Source: Shewanella khirikhana (GTDB lineage: Bacteria > Pseudomonadota > Gammaproteobacteria > Enterobacterales > Shewanellaceae). Taken from it: DNA of 64,000 nucleotides. Position numbers and translations under genes: made by a program. Below are positions 39,648-49,706 of the stretch, one piece after another (positions within the stretch are counted from its first letter, which is position 1; every line of letters begins with the position of its first letter). The stretch is taken from the NCBI RefSeq assembly GCF_003957745.1, contig NZ_CP020373.1, positions 434,001 through 498,000 on the forward strand, given 5' to 3'. The notes under the pieces are model-generated. The model searched no databases, was not told the DNA's origin, and was given only the letters and a program-made list of their open reading frames with translations.

Positions 39648-40226
39648 ATGAGTGGACAAAAAAGCGATCAAGAGCTCGTAGAGCTGGTTCAGCGGGGAGA
39701 TAAAAACGCCTTTAATCTGCTGGTATTGCGATACCAGAGCCGGGTGATAAACCTGATATCAAGGTATGTGCGTAATCAGGCCGATGTGGCCGATGTAGCA
39801 CAGGAAGCCTTTATCAAAGCTTACCGGGCACTGGCCAACTTCCGTGGAGAGAGTGCGTTTTATACCTGGCTGTACCGCATCGCGGTCAATACGGCGAAAA
39901 ACTATTTGGTATCCCAGGGGCGCCGTGCGCCTGCCAACGATGTGGATGCCGAGGAAGCCGAATATTATGACGGCAGCGATGCATTAAAAGAGTTTGCCTC
40001 ACCGGAGCGACTGATGTTGTCCGACGAAATCAAACGCGTGGTGTTTGAAACGTTGGAAGAGTTGCCCGAGGAGTTGAAGATGGCCATTTCCCTGCGTGAG
40101 CTTGATGGTATGAGCTACGAGGATATCGCTAACGTGATGGAATGCCCTGTGGGCACGGTACGTTCGCGGATTTTCCGGGCAAGGGAAGTGATAGACAGGA
40201 AGCTGCAGCCACTGCTGGAATCCTGA
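39648..40226 (+). CDS. rpoE: RNA polymerase sigma-E factor
   Basis: An ECF sigma factor of 192 residues that directs the envelope stress response. Region 2 is seen in ADVADVAQEAFIKAYRAL and FYTWLYRIAVNTAKN, and region 4 in MSYEDIANVMECPVGTVRSRIFRAR. It nearly matches E. coli RpoE in length (191). The order rpoE-rseA-rseB-rseC and an upstream sigma-E promoter support autoregulation. Confidence 0.97.
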   Translation: MSGQKSDQELVELVQRGDKNAFNLLVLRYQSRVINLISRYVRNQADVADVAQEAFIKAYRALANFRGESAFYTWLYRIAVNTAKNYLVSQGRRAPANDVDAEEAEYYDGSDALKEFASPERLMLSDEIKRVVFETLEELPEELKMAISLRELDGMSYEDIANVMECPVGTVRSRIFRAREVIDRKLQPLLES

Positions 40227-40278
40227 GGAGCCCAGGCTCCATCAGCCATGTTTTACACCCTTTAGAGAGACATGAGTA

Positions 40279-40875
40279 ATGGAAAAGATTGGACAGGAAT
40301 GGGTATCTGCAAGTGTTGATGGCGAAACCGATCGCCAAACCCTGGCTGAACTTGCCGCAGATACAGATTCTCGCGCCCAGTGGCAGCGTTATCATCTGAT
40401 TGGCGATGCCATGCGCGGTGATATGCCTGAAAGCCTGCATCTTGATTTGTCTTCCCGTATCGCTGCGGCGCTGGAAGATGAACCAACTATTCTGGCTCCG
40501 CAAACTGAAACCATGGAAGACGCCCAGCCCAGGAAAGCCACTGTGGTGCCCTTTATGCGCCAGATTGGCCAATACGGCATTGCCGCCGCTGTGGCGCTGA
40601 TGGCCGTGGTTGGGGTGCAAAATTATCAGGCTGCCGATGAAACTCAGCCAATGCCGGTCTTCAACACCCGTCCTCTGGTGGGCTCTGCCACCCCAGTTAG
40701 CCTGCAAACAGGTCCTGTGGTGAATCAGAATCAGGGTTTCAATAATGAGCAGGTTCTCGAGCAGCGTCGTCGCATTAATGCCTATTTGCAGGATCATATG
40801 TTGCAGCAGAGATTGAACAGCGGTGTGGTTGTGGACGACAATAGCGAGGTGACCCCAGTTCCAGTCAATCGCTGA
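40279..40875 (+). CDS. rseA: anti-sigma-E factor RseA
   Basis: A 198-residue single-pass membrane protein that holds RpoE inactive until cut by DegS and RseP. The cytoplasmic N-terminal part (ISASVDGE type, here VSASVDGETDR) binds the sigma factor, one membrane segment lies at about 95-112, and the periplasmic part binds RseB. It starts 52 bases after rpoE. Confidence 0.93.
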   Translation: MEKIGQEWVSASVDGETDRQTLAELAADTDSRAQWQRYHLIGDAMRGDMPESLHLDLSSRIAAALEDEPTILAPQTETMEDAQPRKATVVPFMRQIGQYGIAAAVALMAVVGVQNYQAADETQPMPVFNTRPLVGSATPVSLQTGPVVNQNQGFNNEQVLEQRRRINAYLQDHMLQQRLNSGVVVDDNSEVTPVPVNR

Positions 40876-40885
40876 AGGAGTTAGC

Positions 40886-41824
40886 TTGCGATCCATTCTC
40901 CTGGCCCTCGTGGCCTTGGTCCTGCCGGCTGCGGCCGAGGACCTCTCCGCCAAAGCCTGGCTCGAATCCATGAGCCGGGCGCTCAATCAAGAACAATTCA
41001 AGATGTCGGTCATTCATTTGCAGGCCGATCATATCCGCCCCTTGGTGTACCTGCATGGCAAGGTTGCCGATGAGGAAGTGGCCTTTCTTGAGCACTTGAA
41101 TGGCCCTATCAAAAATGCGGTCCGTATCGGCCACACAGTTACCTTTATCGAGCATGATCAGCCGGCTTTCAGCGTCAATGCCGACCGTATTCAGGGGTTG
41201 TGGCCCGCTGTGTTTGCCGGGAACATTGCCGACATCGAGGCAGGCTATCAGTTTGTGCTTGGTGGCCGCAGTCGTATTGCCGGGCGTCCTGGGCAGCTGA
41301 TCCGGTTCATTCCCAACGATCCGCACCGCTATCCGCTGCAGGTTTGGGTCGATATGGAAACCTTCCTGCCACTACGCTACGAACTGCTCACTGAAGAGAA
41401 AGAGCTGCTTGAGCAGATCATGGTGGTGGAACTGATAGTACTTGAAGAGCCCGCGCCGCTGCTGGTGGAAGCCGCCAAGCAGGATTGGCCGCCGGTAATA
41501 AGCCAGCTCGACCGCCACGATGGCCAGAATTGGACTTTCTCCTGGCTGCCGGAAGGCTTCCGCATTGTTGCGCGGGATCATCACCGTTTGATGGGCTCTC
41601 AGGAGCCGGTTGAATATGTGGCACTTACTGACGGTGTGGCCAACATTTCGGTATACGTGGGCCGTGCAGGGCAAATCCCCATGCCCGATGAGCTTATGAC
41701 CCGCAATGGTCTGGGGCTGGTGACTGAAAAGGTTGGCAACGCCGAAGTGGTTGCTGTTGGCCGGGTGCCGATGGCGACCTTGAGCCGTATCATTCGCAGT
41801 CTGGCGCTGGATAACCCCTCATGA
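40886..41824 (+). CDS. rseB: periplasmic sigma-E regulator RseB
   Basis: A 312-residue periplasmic protein that binds RseA and shields it from proteolysis, letting go when it senses lipopolysaccharide or lipoproteins. A signal peptide ends near AAAED, followed by WLESMSRALNQEQF, typical of MucB/RseB. The start appears to be a rare TTG at 40886: AAGGAG lies 5 bases upstream, and no ATG or GTG lies where the signal peptide must begin. It overlaps rseC by 4 bases. Confidence 0.93.
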   Translation: MRSILLALVALVLPAAAEDLSAKAWLESMSRALNQEQFKMSVIHLQADHIRPLVYLHGKVADEEVAFLEHLNGPIKNAVRIGHTVTFIEHDQPAFSVNADRIQGLWPAVFAGNIADIEAGYQFVLGGRSRIAGRPGQLIRFIPNDPHRYPLQVWVDMETFLPLRYELLTEEKELLEQIMVVELIVLEEPAPLLVEAAKQDWPPVISQLDRHDGQNWTFSWLPEGFRIVARDHHRLMGSQEPVEYVALTDGVANISVYVGRAGQIPMPDELMTRNGLGLVTEKVGNAEVVAVGRVPMATLSRIIRSLALDNPS

Positions 41825-42300
41825 TGGAAGAACTGGCCCGGGTCATTCGGGTCGAAAATTCAGGTTGGGTCAGGGTCGAGGTGGAAGTCAAAACCGCCTG
41901 TGGCCACTGCGCCGCCAGCGAAAACTGTGGCACTGGCGCTATTGCCAGTGCCTTTGCCGGTAAAACCCAGCAGTTTGCCATCAAAAGCGCCGAAGCCTTC
42001 GAAGAAGGTGAGCTGATCCGCCTCGGCCTGCCGGAATCCAGCCTGCTGAAAGCTGCGGCCTTGGTGTACTTGCTGCCACTGGCGGGTTTACTTTTGGGAG
42101 CCCTTGGCGGCAAGTTGGCGGGCTCAGCCTTAAGCTTTGGCAGTGAAACCGCCAGTGTGGTGTTTTCACTGCTTGGCGCCATTGTTGCCTGGCTTTGGGG
42201 CAAGCGGCTTGCCAAAAATCTTGAGCGTCAAACTCAACCTGTCATCCTCGCCCGCCTGGGCAAAGCTGTGGAACCTACTTGCCTGACCAAAGCAGTCTGA
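41821..42300 (+). CDS. rseC: SoxR-reducing system / sigma-E regulator RseC
   Basis: A 159-residue inner-membrane protein. The cysteine cluster CGHCAASENCGTG near residue 25 is typical of RseC, and two membrane segments lie at about 77-98 and 105-123. It acts with the sigma-E system and, in E. coli, in reducing SoxR. Last gene of rpoE-rseABC, with ATGA overlap to rseB. lepA follows after 96 bases. Confidence 0.92.
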   Translation: MMEELARVIRVENSGWVRVEVEVKTACGHCAASENCGTGAIASAFAGKTQQFAIKSAEAFEEGELIRLGLPESSLLKAAALVYLLPLAGLLLGALGGKLAGSALSFGSETASVVFSLLGAIVAWLWGKRLAKNLERQTQPVILARLGKAVEPTCLTKAV

Positions 42301-42396
42301 CTTTCCTGCGGATCAGATTGGTATTGCCCCCGTAATCGGGTACAATTTCGCACCTTTGATTTTGTCTTCCATTTTTAGTTTGGTCATTACCGAAGA

Positions 42397-44187
42397 ATGA
42401 AACACATTAGAAACTTCTCCATCATTGCCCATATCGACCACGGCAAGTCCACCCTGTCTGACCGTCTTATTCAGGTTTGTGGTGGTCTGACGGACCGTGA
42501 GATGGCTGAACAGGTCCTTGATTCCATGGATCTTGAGCGTGAGCGCGGCATTACTATTAAAGCCCAGAGTGTGACTCTGGACTACACCGCTAAAAATGGT
42601 GAGACCTATCAGCTGAACTTTATTGATACCCCTGGCCACGTGGACTTCTCCTATGAAGTATCCCGTTCTTTGGCTGCCTGTGAAGGCGCATTGCTGGTGG
42701 TGGATGCTGGTCAGGGCGTAGAAGCCCAGACTCTGGCCAACTGTTACACCGCGCTGGAAATGGATCTGGAAGTGGTGCCGGTACTGAACAAAATCGACCT
42801 GCCCCAGGCCGAGCCTGAGCGCGTTGCCGCCGAGATTGAAGACATCGTTGGTATCGAAGCCCAGGACGCGGTGCGCTGCTCCGCCAAAACCGGCGTAGGT
42901 ATCGAAGATGTGCTTGAAACCATAGTGGCGCAGATCCCGCCGCCGGAAGGCGAGCAGGAAGGGCCACTGCAGGCTCTTATTATCGACTCCTGGTTCGACA
43001 GCTACCTCGGCGTAGTGTCGCTGGTGCGTATCAAGAATGGCGTGCTCAAGAAGGGCGACAAGTTCAAGGTAATGAGCACAGGCCAGACTTACAACGCCGA
43101 TCGCGTTGGTATCTTCACCCCGAAGATGAAAGACCAGGCTGAGCTGAAAACCGGTCAGGTAGGCTATGTTATCGCCGGCATCAAGGAAATTCACGGCGCC
43201 CCCGTGGGTGACACCCTGACCCTGGCCAAGCATGGTGCCGACAAGCCGCTGCCAGGCTTTAAGAAGGCTAAGCCCCAGGTATATGCCGGTGTGTTTACCA
43301 TCTCCACCGACGATTATGAGAGCTTCCGTGATGCGCTGAACAAACTCAGCCTCAACGATGCGTCTTTGCAGTTTGAGCCTGAGACGTCCTCTGCGCTGGG
43401 CTTTGGTTTCCGTATCGGTTACCTGGGTCTGCTGCATATGGAAATCATTCAGGAGCGTCTGGAGCGTGAATACGATCTGGACCTTATCACCACGGCGCCA
43501 ACCGTGGAATACGAAGTGGTACTGACCAACGGCGAAACCGTGTACGTGGATAACCCGTCCGATCTGCCGGCCATTAACCACATCGAAGAGATGCGCGAGC
43601 CTATCGTTCAGGCCAACATTCTGGTCCCTAAAGAGTATCTGGGTAACGTTATCACCCTGTGTGTGGAGAAGCGCGGTGTTCAGAAGAACATGGTGTACCA
43701 CGGCAATCAGGTGGCACTGACTTACGATATTCCTGCCGCCGAAGTGGTGATGGACTTCTTCGACCGTCTGAAGTCAACCAGCCGCGGTTATGCCTCGCTG
43801 GAATATAACTTCATTCGCTTTGAGCCTGCTGACATGGTGCGTCTGGACGTGCTGATCAATGGCGATCGCGTTGACGCGCTGGCGATGATCATTCACCGCT
43901 CCAACATCCGCCACAAGGGTATTGCCCTGGTGGAGAAGATGAAAGAGCTAATCCCAAGGCAGATGTTCGATATCGCGATTCAGGCCGCAGTGGGTAACCA
44001 GGTGGTAGCCCGTTCTACCGTGAAGGCGCTGCGTAAAGACGTAACCGCCAAGTGTTACGGTGGTGACGTGTCGCGTAAGAAGAAACTGCTGCAGAAGCAG
44101 AAAGAAGGTAAGAAGCGGATGAAGCAGCTGGGCAACGTGGAAGTGCCGCAGGAAGCCTTCCTCGCAGTGCTCAAGCTTAACGATTGA
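42397..44187 (+). CDS. lepA: elongation factor 4 (LepA)
   Basis: A 596-residue ribosome-bound GTPase. The P-loop is AHIDHGKST, with [15 protein letters not shown] for G3 and NKIDLP for G4. The C-terminal LepA-specific domain ends with the lysine-rich [19 protein letters not shown], characteristic of the family. Start and length match E. coli (599). It stands between rseC and lepB as in E. coli. Confidence 0.97.
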   Translation: MKHIRNFSIIAHIDHGKSTLSDRLIQVCGGLTDREMAEQVLDSMDLERERGITIKAQSVTLDYTAKNGETYQLNFIDTPGHVDFSYEVSRSLAACEGALLVVDAGQGVEAQTLANCYTALEMDLEVVPVLNKIDLPQAEPERVAAEIEDIVGIEAQDAVRCSAKTGVGIEDVLETIVAQIPPPEGEQEGPLQALIIDSWFDSYLGVVSLVRIKNGVLKKGDKFKVMSTGQTYNADRVGIFTPKMKDQAELKTGQVGYVIAGIKEIHGAPVGDTLTLAKHGADKPLPGFKKAKPQVYAGVFTISTDDYESFRDALNKLSLNDASLQFEPETSSALGFGFRIGYLGLLHMEIIQERLEREYDLDLITTAPTVEYEVVLTNGETVYVDNPSDLPAINHIEEMREPIVQANILVPKEYLGNVITLCVEKRGVQKNMVYHGNQVALTYDIPAAEVVMDFFDRLKSTSRGYASLEYNFIRFEPADMVRLDVLINGDRVDALAMIIHRSNIRHKGIALVEKMKELIPRQMFDIAIQAAVGNQVVARSTVKALRKDVTAKCYGGDVSRKKKLLQKQKEGKKRMKQLGNVEVPQEAFLAVLKLND

Positions 44188-44239
44188 TCACATTCTTTTG
44201 CTTGCACCCCTAAGCCCTGCTTAGTAAAACATCGATAAG

Positions 44240-44262
44240 GCGCCGCAGTTTGCGGCGCTTTG
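44240..44262 (+). terminator. terminator-like hairpin after lepA
   Basis: Stem GCGCCGCA/TGCGGCGC followed by only three T, so termination may be partial and allow read-through to lepB. Confidence 0.55.
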
Positions 44263-44396
44263 GTTAGCAAATCCCGACACAGGAATTGAAAGTTCAGTGG
44301 GTATGCTCACCAAAGCGACTGGCTCTTCATCACAGGCGATAACGCGATATGAAGAGTTAAGCCAATCACTTTTAACGCCAAGGAGTAACCCCGTTA

Positions 44397-45314
44397 ATGG
44401 CTGCGTATTTTTCTCAAATTCTGGTGATAGTCACCCTGGTTTCAGGCTTGATTTGGTTGTTCGATGTCCTGTTCCAGGCCCCCAAGCGCAAGGCTGCGCT
44501 GGCGGTGGCTCAGTCGTCCAATGCCTCACTCACTGAAGAGGCCGCTGAGGCCATCACCAAAGAGCCTTACATTGTTGAGACGGCCCATTCGGTATTCCCG
44601 GTGATTGCCTTTGTGCTGGTGCTGCGCTCTTTCCTGTATGAGCCATTTCAGATCCCCTCTGGCTCCATGATGCCAACCCTGCTGGTGGGCGATTTTATTC
44701 TGGTGGAGAAGTTCAGCTACGGCATTCGCGAACCCATGTGGCGTAACAAGGTGATTGAAACCGGCAGCCCTGAGCGCGGCGATATCATAGTGTTCAAGTA
44801 CCCAGAAGACCCGGTTAAGGACTATATTAAGCGTGTGGTGGGCCTGCCGGGAGACCGCGTGTTTTATCAAAATAAAGAGCTCTACATTCAGCGTGCCTGC
44901 ATCGAAGGCGAGGTGTGCGACAGCGTGCCTGCCAAGGTTACCCGCGTGGCCGATGGCGACAGCGAGTTTATGCAGGATGGAATGCGCCTCAAGCAGTTCA
45001 AAGAAACCCTGGGCAAGGTTGAGCACAATATTCTTATTAACCCGGCCCGCCCCGATATGCGTGGTATGTTTTATCGCAAAGGCAACCTGCCAGCAGGTGA
45101 GTTTGTGGTGCCTGAAGGCCAGTACTTCGTGATGGGCGACAACCGCGACAACAGTACCGACAGCCGTTTCTGGGGCTTCGTGCCTGAAGAAAACCTGGTG
45201 GGTAAGGCCGTGGCTATTTGGATAAGCTTCGAGTTCGAGCGTCAGCCGTCTGATACCCTGCCGACCTGGGTGCCCTCCGGCGTGCGCTTTAACCGCGTAG
45301 GTGGTATCCAGTGA
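44397..45314 (+). CDS. lepB: signal peptidase I
   Basis: A 305-residue inner-membrane peptidase removing signal peptides in the periplasm. Two membrane segments (about 4-24 and 64-80) come before the catalytic domain. The Ser/Lys dyad is Ser90 in PSGSMMPTL and Lys145 in [26 protein letters not shown] follows. It overlaps the next gene, rnc, near its stop. Confidence 0.96.
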   Translation: MAAYFSQILVIVTLVSGLIWLFDVLFQAPKRKAALAVAQSSNASLTEEAAEAITKEPYIVETAHSVFPVIAFVLVLRSFLYEPFQIPSGSMMPTLLVGDFILVEKFSYGIREPMWRNKVIETGSPERGDIIVFKYPEDPVKDYIKRVVGLPGDRVFYQNKELYIQRACIEGEVCDSVPAKVTRVADGDSEFMQDGMRLKQFKETLGKVEHNILINPARPDMRGMFYRKGNLPAGEFVVPEGQYFVMGDNRDNSTDSRFWGFVPEENLVGKAVAIWISFEFERQPSDTLPTWVPSGVRFNRVGGIQ

Positions 45315-45316
45315 GT

Positions 45317-45997
45317 ATGGAGCCCATCAAAAATCTGCCCAGATTGTGCCGTACCCTGGGTTACGAGTTTAGCGATGTCAAACTGCTGGAGCAGGCGCTG
45401 ACCCACAGAAGCGCCTCCAATCAGCACAATGAGCGGCTGGAGTTTTTGGGCGATTCCATTCTCTCCATCGTGATTTCGGATGCGCTGTTCCATCAGTTTC
45501 CTAAGGCCACCGAAGGCGATCTGAGCCGCATGCGTGCCACTCTGGTGCGCGGCGACACCCTGGCGATTATCGCCAAGGAGTTCAAACTGGGTGATTACCT
45601 GAATCTCGGCCCGGGTGAGCTCAAGAGCGGCGGTTTTCGCCGCGAGTCCATTCTCGCCGATGCGGTAGAGGCCATCATTGGCGCCATCTATCTGGATGCC
45701 GACCTTGAAACCTGCCGCGCGCTGCTGCTGAACTGGTATCAGCAGCGCCTCGCCGAGATTAAACCCGGCGTTGGCCAAAAGGATGCCAAGACCCTGCTGC
45801 AGGAATATTTGCAGGGCGTTAAGAAGCCTTTGCCCGAATATCAGGTTACCCTGGTGGAAGGCGAGGCACACGACCAAACCTTTACCGTTGAATGTCGTGT
45901 TATCGATATTGCTGAGCCCGTGGTGGGCGTAGGCAGTTCTCGCCGCAAAGCCGAACAGATGGCTGCGGCTCAAGTGTTGGAATTATTGAAACAATGA
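45317..45997 (+). CDS. rnc: ribonuclease III
   Basis: A 226-residue double-strand RNA endonuclease for rRNA and mRNA processing. The RNase III signature [12 protein letters not shown] lies near residue 38, with a second acidic patch in [15 protein letters not shown] and a C-terminal dsRNA-binding domain. ATG 45317 gives the E. coli length; a GTG at 45311 overlapping the lepB stop is also possible. It overlaps era by four bases. Confidence 0.96.
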   Translation: MEPIKNLPRLCRTLGYEFSDVKLLEQALTHRSASNQHNERLEFLGDSILSIVISDALFHQFPKATEGDLSRMRATLVRGDTLAIIAKEFKLGDYLNLGPGELKSGGFRRESILADAVEAIIGAIYLDADLETCRALLLNWYQQRLAEIKPGVGQKDAKTLLQEYLQGVKKPLPEYQVTLVEGEAHDQTFTVECRVIDIAEPVVGVGSSRRKAEQMAAAQVLELLKQ

Positions 45998-46992
45998 GCA
46001 AGAAACCCGAGTCAGGTGTGCCCGAGTCTGAACCCAGTTTGGACGATCTGCTGGCACGCATGAACAGCCAGAATCAGCCCGAAGAGCATTACGATGTTAC
46101 CTACTGCGGTATGGTCGCCATCGTGGGGCGCCCCAATGTGGGCAAATCGACCTTGCTCAATAAGTTATTGAATCAAAAAATCAGTATCACTTCCCGTAAG
46201 CCGCAGACCACCCGTCACCGCATTATGGGTATCCATACTGAAGGGCCGAACCAGATTGTGTTTATCGACACACCCGGCCTGCACATCGAAGAAAAGCGCG
46301 CCATCAACCGCCTGATGAACCGTGCGGCAGCCAGCTCGCTGGCCGATGTGTCCATGGTGATTTTCGTGGTGGACGGCATGACCTGGACCGCCGACGATGA
46401 AATGGTGCTGAACAAGCTGCGCCGTGGCGGTGAACACCGCAAGACGGTGCTGGCCATCAACAAGGTGGATGGCATTAAGGAGAAAGGCGAGCTTTTCCCT
46501 TATCTGATTGAAGTATCAAAGAAATACGAATTCGATGAAATATTGCCCATCAGTGCCAAGCAGGGCACCAACGTTGAGCGTTTGCTGGACTTGGCCCGTG
46601 AGTCACTGCCTGAGTCAGTATTCTTCTTCCCGGAAGATTATGTAACAGATCGCAGCCAGCGCTTTATGGCCTCTGAAATCGTCCGTGAAAAGCTGATGCG
46701 TTTCCTCGGCGACGAACTGCCTTACGATGCCACTGTGGAAATCGAGCAGTTCAAGATGATGGAAAACGGCGTTTATCAAATCAACGCCCTGGTGTTGGTT
46801 GAGCGTGACGGCCAGAAGCGCATGGTGATCGGTAAGAAAGGCGAGCGCATTCGCACCATCGCCACCGAGGCCCGCAAAGACATGGAACGCCTGTTCGATA
46901 ACAAGGTGTTCCTCGAAGTGTGGGTGAAGGTGAAATCCGGCTGGGCCGATGACGAACGGGCGCTGCGCAGCCTGGGTTACGGCGAAGATTAA
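45994..46992 (+). CDS. era: GTPase Era, with an N-terminal extension
   Basis: A 332-residue GTPase that binds the 3' end of 16S rRNA in 30S assembly. The P-loop GRPNVGKST is at residues 45-53, DTPGLH and NKVDG follow, and the KH domain ([12 protein letters not shown]) is C-terminal. It is about 30 residues longer than E. coli Era because of an acidic N-terminal stretch, [17 protein letters not shown]. The start overlapping rnc by ATGA is the likely one; a later Met would shorten it. Confidence 0.95.
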   Translation: MSKKPESGVPESEPSLDDLLARMNSQNQPEEHYDVTYCGMVAIVGRPNVGKSTLLNKLLNQKISITSRKPQTTRHRIMGIHTEGPNQIVFIDTPGLHIEEKRAINRLMNRAAASSLADVSMVIFVVDGMTWTADDEMVLNKLRRGGEHRKTVLAINKVDGIKEKGELFPYLIEVSKKYEFDEILPISAKQGTNVERLLDLARESLPESVFFFPEDYVTDRSQRFMASEIVREKLMRFLGDELPYDATVEIEQFKMMENGVYQINALVLVERDGQKRMVIGKKGERIRTIATEARKDMERLFDNKVFLEVWVKVKSGWADDERALRSLGYGED

Positions 46993-47005
46993 TCCCGGGG
47001 CCGCG

Positions 47006-47683
47006 ATGGAAAGGGGTTACCTGCTGCATTCGCGCCCATATCGGGAAAACAGTGCCATCGTTAACCTGTTGGTGGATGGCGCAGGCCGGGTCGATGCGGT
47101 GGCACGGCTCGGCAGCGGCAAGCGCTCCAGTCGGGCGCTGCTGCAACCTTTTCAGCCACTGCTGTTTTCACTCTCGGGCAAGGGGGAGCTTAGAACCCTG
47201 AACCAGCCCGAAGCCTACGCACCTGCCATTCCGCTGCAGGGCGACGCCCTCTACGCTGCCATGTACCTCAACGAGCTGTTGATGCGCTGTCTAAGCCACA
47301 GCCACGGCGCAGAAGGGCTGTTTTTCGACTATCACCAAACCCTGATGGCCATGGCGAGAAGCTTCAGTCAGCCGCAGCTGCGCTATTTTGAGCTGAAGCT
47401 GCTGACCGAGCTTGGGGCCTGTCCGTCACTTATCCGCGATGCCAGCGGCGACGCCATTGAAGCCGCACTCGGGTATCGCCCCGGCAGTGAAGGCGGTCTG
47501 GTGACCTCATTGCAGGCCAACGCCATTCCCGGCCGGACACTGCTGGCGCTCGCCAATCAAACCCTGGAAAGTGAGGACTTTGCCGCCGCCAAGCAGCTTC
47601 TTCGCAGCCTGCTTGCGCCCTTTGTTGGCGACAAGCCGCTGGTCAGTCGCCAGCTTTTTGCCAGCCGTGCCCGCCCGGAGTAA
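47006..47683 (+). CDS. recO: DNA repair protein RecO
   Basis: A 225-residue protein that with RecR loads RecA on SSB-coated DNA. An N-terminal OB fold (RGYLLHSRPYRENSAIVNLL and VARLGSGKRS) is followed by a helical part. The usual zinc-finger cysteines are missing, as in E. coli RecO. ATG 47006 lies 13 bases after era, in the conserved order rnc-era-recO-pdxJ. Confidence 0.93.
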   Translation: MERGYLLHSRPYRENSAIVNLLVDGAGRVDAVARLGSGKRSSRALLQPFQPLLFSLSGKGELRTLNQPEAYAPAIPLQGDALYAAMYLNELLMRCLSHSHGAEGLFFDYHQTLMAMARSFSQPQLRYFELKLLTELGACPSLIRDASGDAIEAALGYRPGSEGGLVTSLQANAIPGRTLLALANQTLESEDFAAAKQLLRSLLAPFVGDKPLVSRQLFASRARPE

Positions 47684-47827
47684 TCCCCCTGGCTCCATGG
47701 CAAGCCTTTAGCTGCAAAACTCTCATTGAGGTCGATGGCAAATTGCGCCCTTGGCTATATCAAGGGCGGGGGCGTATTTAGTACAATGCCAGCCAAAACC
47801 GCTAACACAAAAGTGAAGGAGTACCCG

Positions 47828-48565
47828 ATGAGCCGCATTCTTCTGGGCGTGAACATCGACCATATCGCCACCCTGCGTCAGGCCCGTGGCACCAATTATC
47901 CGGATCCAGTGCACGCCGCTGCCGTGGCCGAGCATGCCGGTGCCGATGGCATCACCATTCACCTGCGTGAAGACAGACGCCACATCATCGACCGCGATGT
48001 TTACCTGCTGGCCAAAACCCTCAAAACCCGGATGAACTTCGAGTGCGCCGTGACCGAAGAGATGCTCAATATCGCCTGTGAGGTAAAACCCACTTATGTG
48101 TGTTTGGTGCCTGAAAAACGCGAAGAGCTGACCACTGAAGGCGGTTTGGATGTGGCAGGGCAGAAGGATAAAATCCGCGCCGCAGTTGAGCGCCTGGCTG
48201 GCCAGGGTATTCTGGTGTCGCTGTTTATCGATGCCGACAAGACCCAAATCGATGCCGCCCATGAAGTGGGAGCGCCCTATATCGAAATTCACACTGGCCG
48301 CTACGCCGATGCCCACACCGAGGCAGACGCCGAAGCCGAGCTTGAGCGCATCGCCTCTATGGCCAAATACGCCCACGGCCTTGGTATCACGGTGAATGCC
48401 GGTCACGGCTTGCACTACCACAACGTGAAGCCCATTGCCGCCATCCCCGAGTTGTATGAGCTCAATATCGGCCATGCGATTGTGGCCCGCGCCGCCATTG
48501 ACGGTCTTGAGAAAGCCGTTCGCGACATGAAACAACTGATGCTTGAAGGTCGCCGGGGCGAGTAA
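47828..48565 (+). CDS. pdxJ: pyridoxine 5'-phosphate synthase
   Basis: A 245-residue TIM-barrel enzyme joining 1-deoxyxylulose 5-phosphate and 3-amino-2-oxopropyl phosphate. Active-site stretches [26 protein letters not shown] and [15 protein letters not shown] are all present. The ATG at 47828 follows AAGGAG. It overlaps acpS by one base (TAATG). Confidence 0.97.
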   Translation: MSRILLGVNIDHIATLRQARGTNYPDPVHAAAVAEHAGADGITIHLREDRRHIIDRDVYLLAKTLKTRMNFECAVTEEMLNIACEVKPTYVCLVPEKREELTTEGGLDVAGQKDKIRAAVERLAGQGILVSLFIDADKTQIDAAHEVGAPYIEIHTGRYADAHTEADAEAELERIASMAKYAHGLGITVNAGHGLHYHNVKPIAAIPELYELNIGHAIVARAAIDGLEKAVRDMKQLMLEGRRGE

Positions 48566-48942
48566 TGTCAGTGCTGGGGCTGGGAACGGATATTGTTGAG
48601 ATTGAGCGCATTCGAAGTCAGCTTGAGCGCGGCGGCGATCGCCTTGCGCGGCGGGTGCTGACCGAGTCTGAGCTGGCTATCTTTGTTGCCAGCGGTCAGC
48701 GGGAGCTGTATCTGGCCAAACGCTTTGCCGCCAAAGAAGCGGTGGCCAAAGCGCTGGGCACGGGTATAGGCCGCGGTGTGTCGTTTCAGCATATCGAGAC
48801 CTACAGTGACGACTTTGGCGCGCCCTGTGTGCGCCTCACCGACGGTGCGCTCGAGCGGATGCAGCAGCTCGGCGGCAGTCAAATACGCCTGTCCATAGCC
48901 GATGAGCGGCATTATGCGGTGGCAACCGCCATACTCTGTTGA
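48565..48942 (+). CDS. acpS: holo-[acyl-carrier-protein] synthase
   Basis: A 125-residue transferase putting the phosphopantetheine arm of CoA on acyl carrier protein. GLGTDIVEIERI holds the metal-binding Asp, and KRFAAKEAVAKALGTG holds the conserved Glu and Lys. Length agrees with E. coli (126). Coupled to pdxJ and followed by a terminator. Confidence 0.96.
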   Translation: MSVLGLGTDIVEIERIRSQLERGGDRLARRVLTESELAIFVASGQRELYLAKRFAAKEAVAKALGTGIGRGVSFQHIETYSDDFGAPCVRLTDGALERMQQLGGSQIRLSIADERHYAVATAILC

Positions 48943-48954
48943 GTGCATGAGATT

Positions 48955-48977
48955 AAGGGAGCCTGGCTCCCTTTTTT
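48955..48977 (+). terminator. terminator after acpS
   Basis: Stem GGGAGC/GCTCCC with a three-base loop and six T, ending the long era-recO-pdxJ-acpS group. Confidence 0.85.
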
Positions 48978-49109
48978 GTGGCTGGTGAAAGGTGGCTTGT
49001 CAATGACGGCTTTCTTTGCTCTACTGGTACATTCGTACCATTTGTTACGGGCGCAGTCGGCCCGTCAGGCAGTAAAACCACAATAAGAACCCATGCCAAG
49101 GAGAGTATT

Positions 49110-49637
49110 ATGAAGACCGCTGTCGAGCAGCTGGCGCGCTACAAGAGCGTGCATTTGAACCCGACCAACATCAAAACCCACTTTGTTGGCATTCCGCTTA
49201 TCATCTGGTCGGCCTTTGTCTGGCTTGGGCTGATCCGGTTTGAGCTTGGCAGCTTTGGCCAGGCCAGTGCCGCCATGGTGTTTACCCTGATAGTGCTCGC
49301 TTACTACCTTAGGCTGCATCTGCGCCTCGCAGTCGGCATGCTGATTTTTATCCTGCCGGTGCTTTATACCTCAGATAAGATGGCGGCTGTACCTCACGCA
49401 GGCTGGATTGCCGCGGCGGTGTTTGTGATTGGCTGGGTGTTTCAGCTAATTGGCCATCAATACGAGAAAGCCAAGCCGGCCTTTATTGATGATTTAACCC
49501 AGCTGCTGATAGGCCCTTTCTTTTTGATGGCCGAGCTTTACTTTGCCATGGGGCTTGAAAAAGAGCTTGATAAGGAAATCACTCCCAGGGCGATTGCTGC
49601 ACGCAGGGCGTTGGAAGCGGCCAGAAAAGGCGGCTGA
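49110..49637 (+). CDS. Mpo1/DUF962-like membrane protein
   Basis: A 175-residue membrane protein. YKSVHLNPTNIKTHFVGIPLIIW holds the first histidine block, and FVIGWVFQLIGHQYEKAKPAF the second, the pattern of the yeast Mpo1 (YGL010w) family, Fe(II) dioxygenases in oxidation of 2-hydroxy fatty acids. Four membrane segments. ATG 49110 follows GGAGAG. Whether bacterial members act on 2-hydroxy acids is not established here. Confidence 0.85.
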   Translation: MKTAVEQLARYKSVHLNPTNIKTHFVGIPLIIWSAFVWLGLIRFELGSFGQASAAMVFTLIVLAYYLRLHLRLAVGMLIFILPVLYTSDKMAAVPHAGWIAAAVFVIGWVFQLIGHQYEKAKPAFIDDLTQLLIGPFFLMAELYFAMGLEKELDKEITPRAIAARRALEAARKGG

Positions 49638-49680
49638 GTCTGCTGGCCTGATTGGAAACGTTGTCTGGAAAGAGATAAGA

Positions 49681-49706
49681 AAAAAGACGCTCAAGGCGTC
49701 TTTTTT
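49681..49706. terminator. bidirectional terminator overlapping the corB stop
   Basis: Stem AGACGC/GCGTCT with a five-base loop, A-run left, T-run right. The corB stop codon (49691-49693) falls within the loop. Confidence 0.85.
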
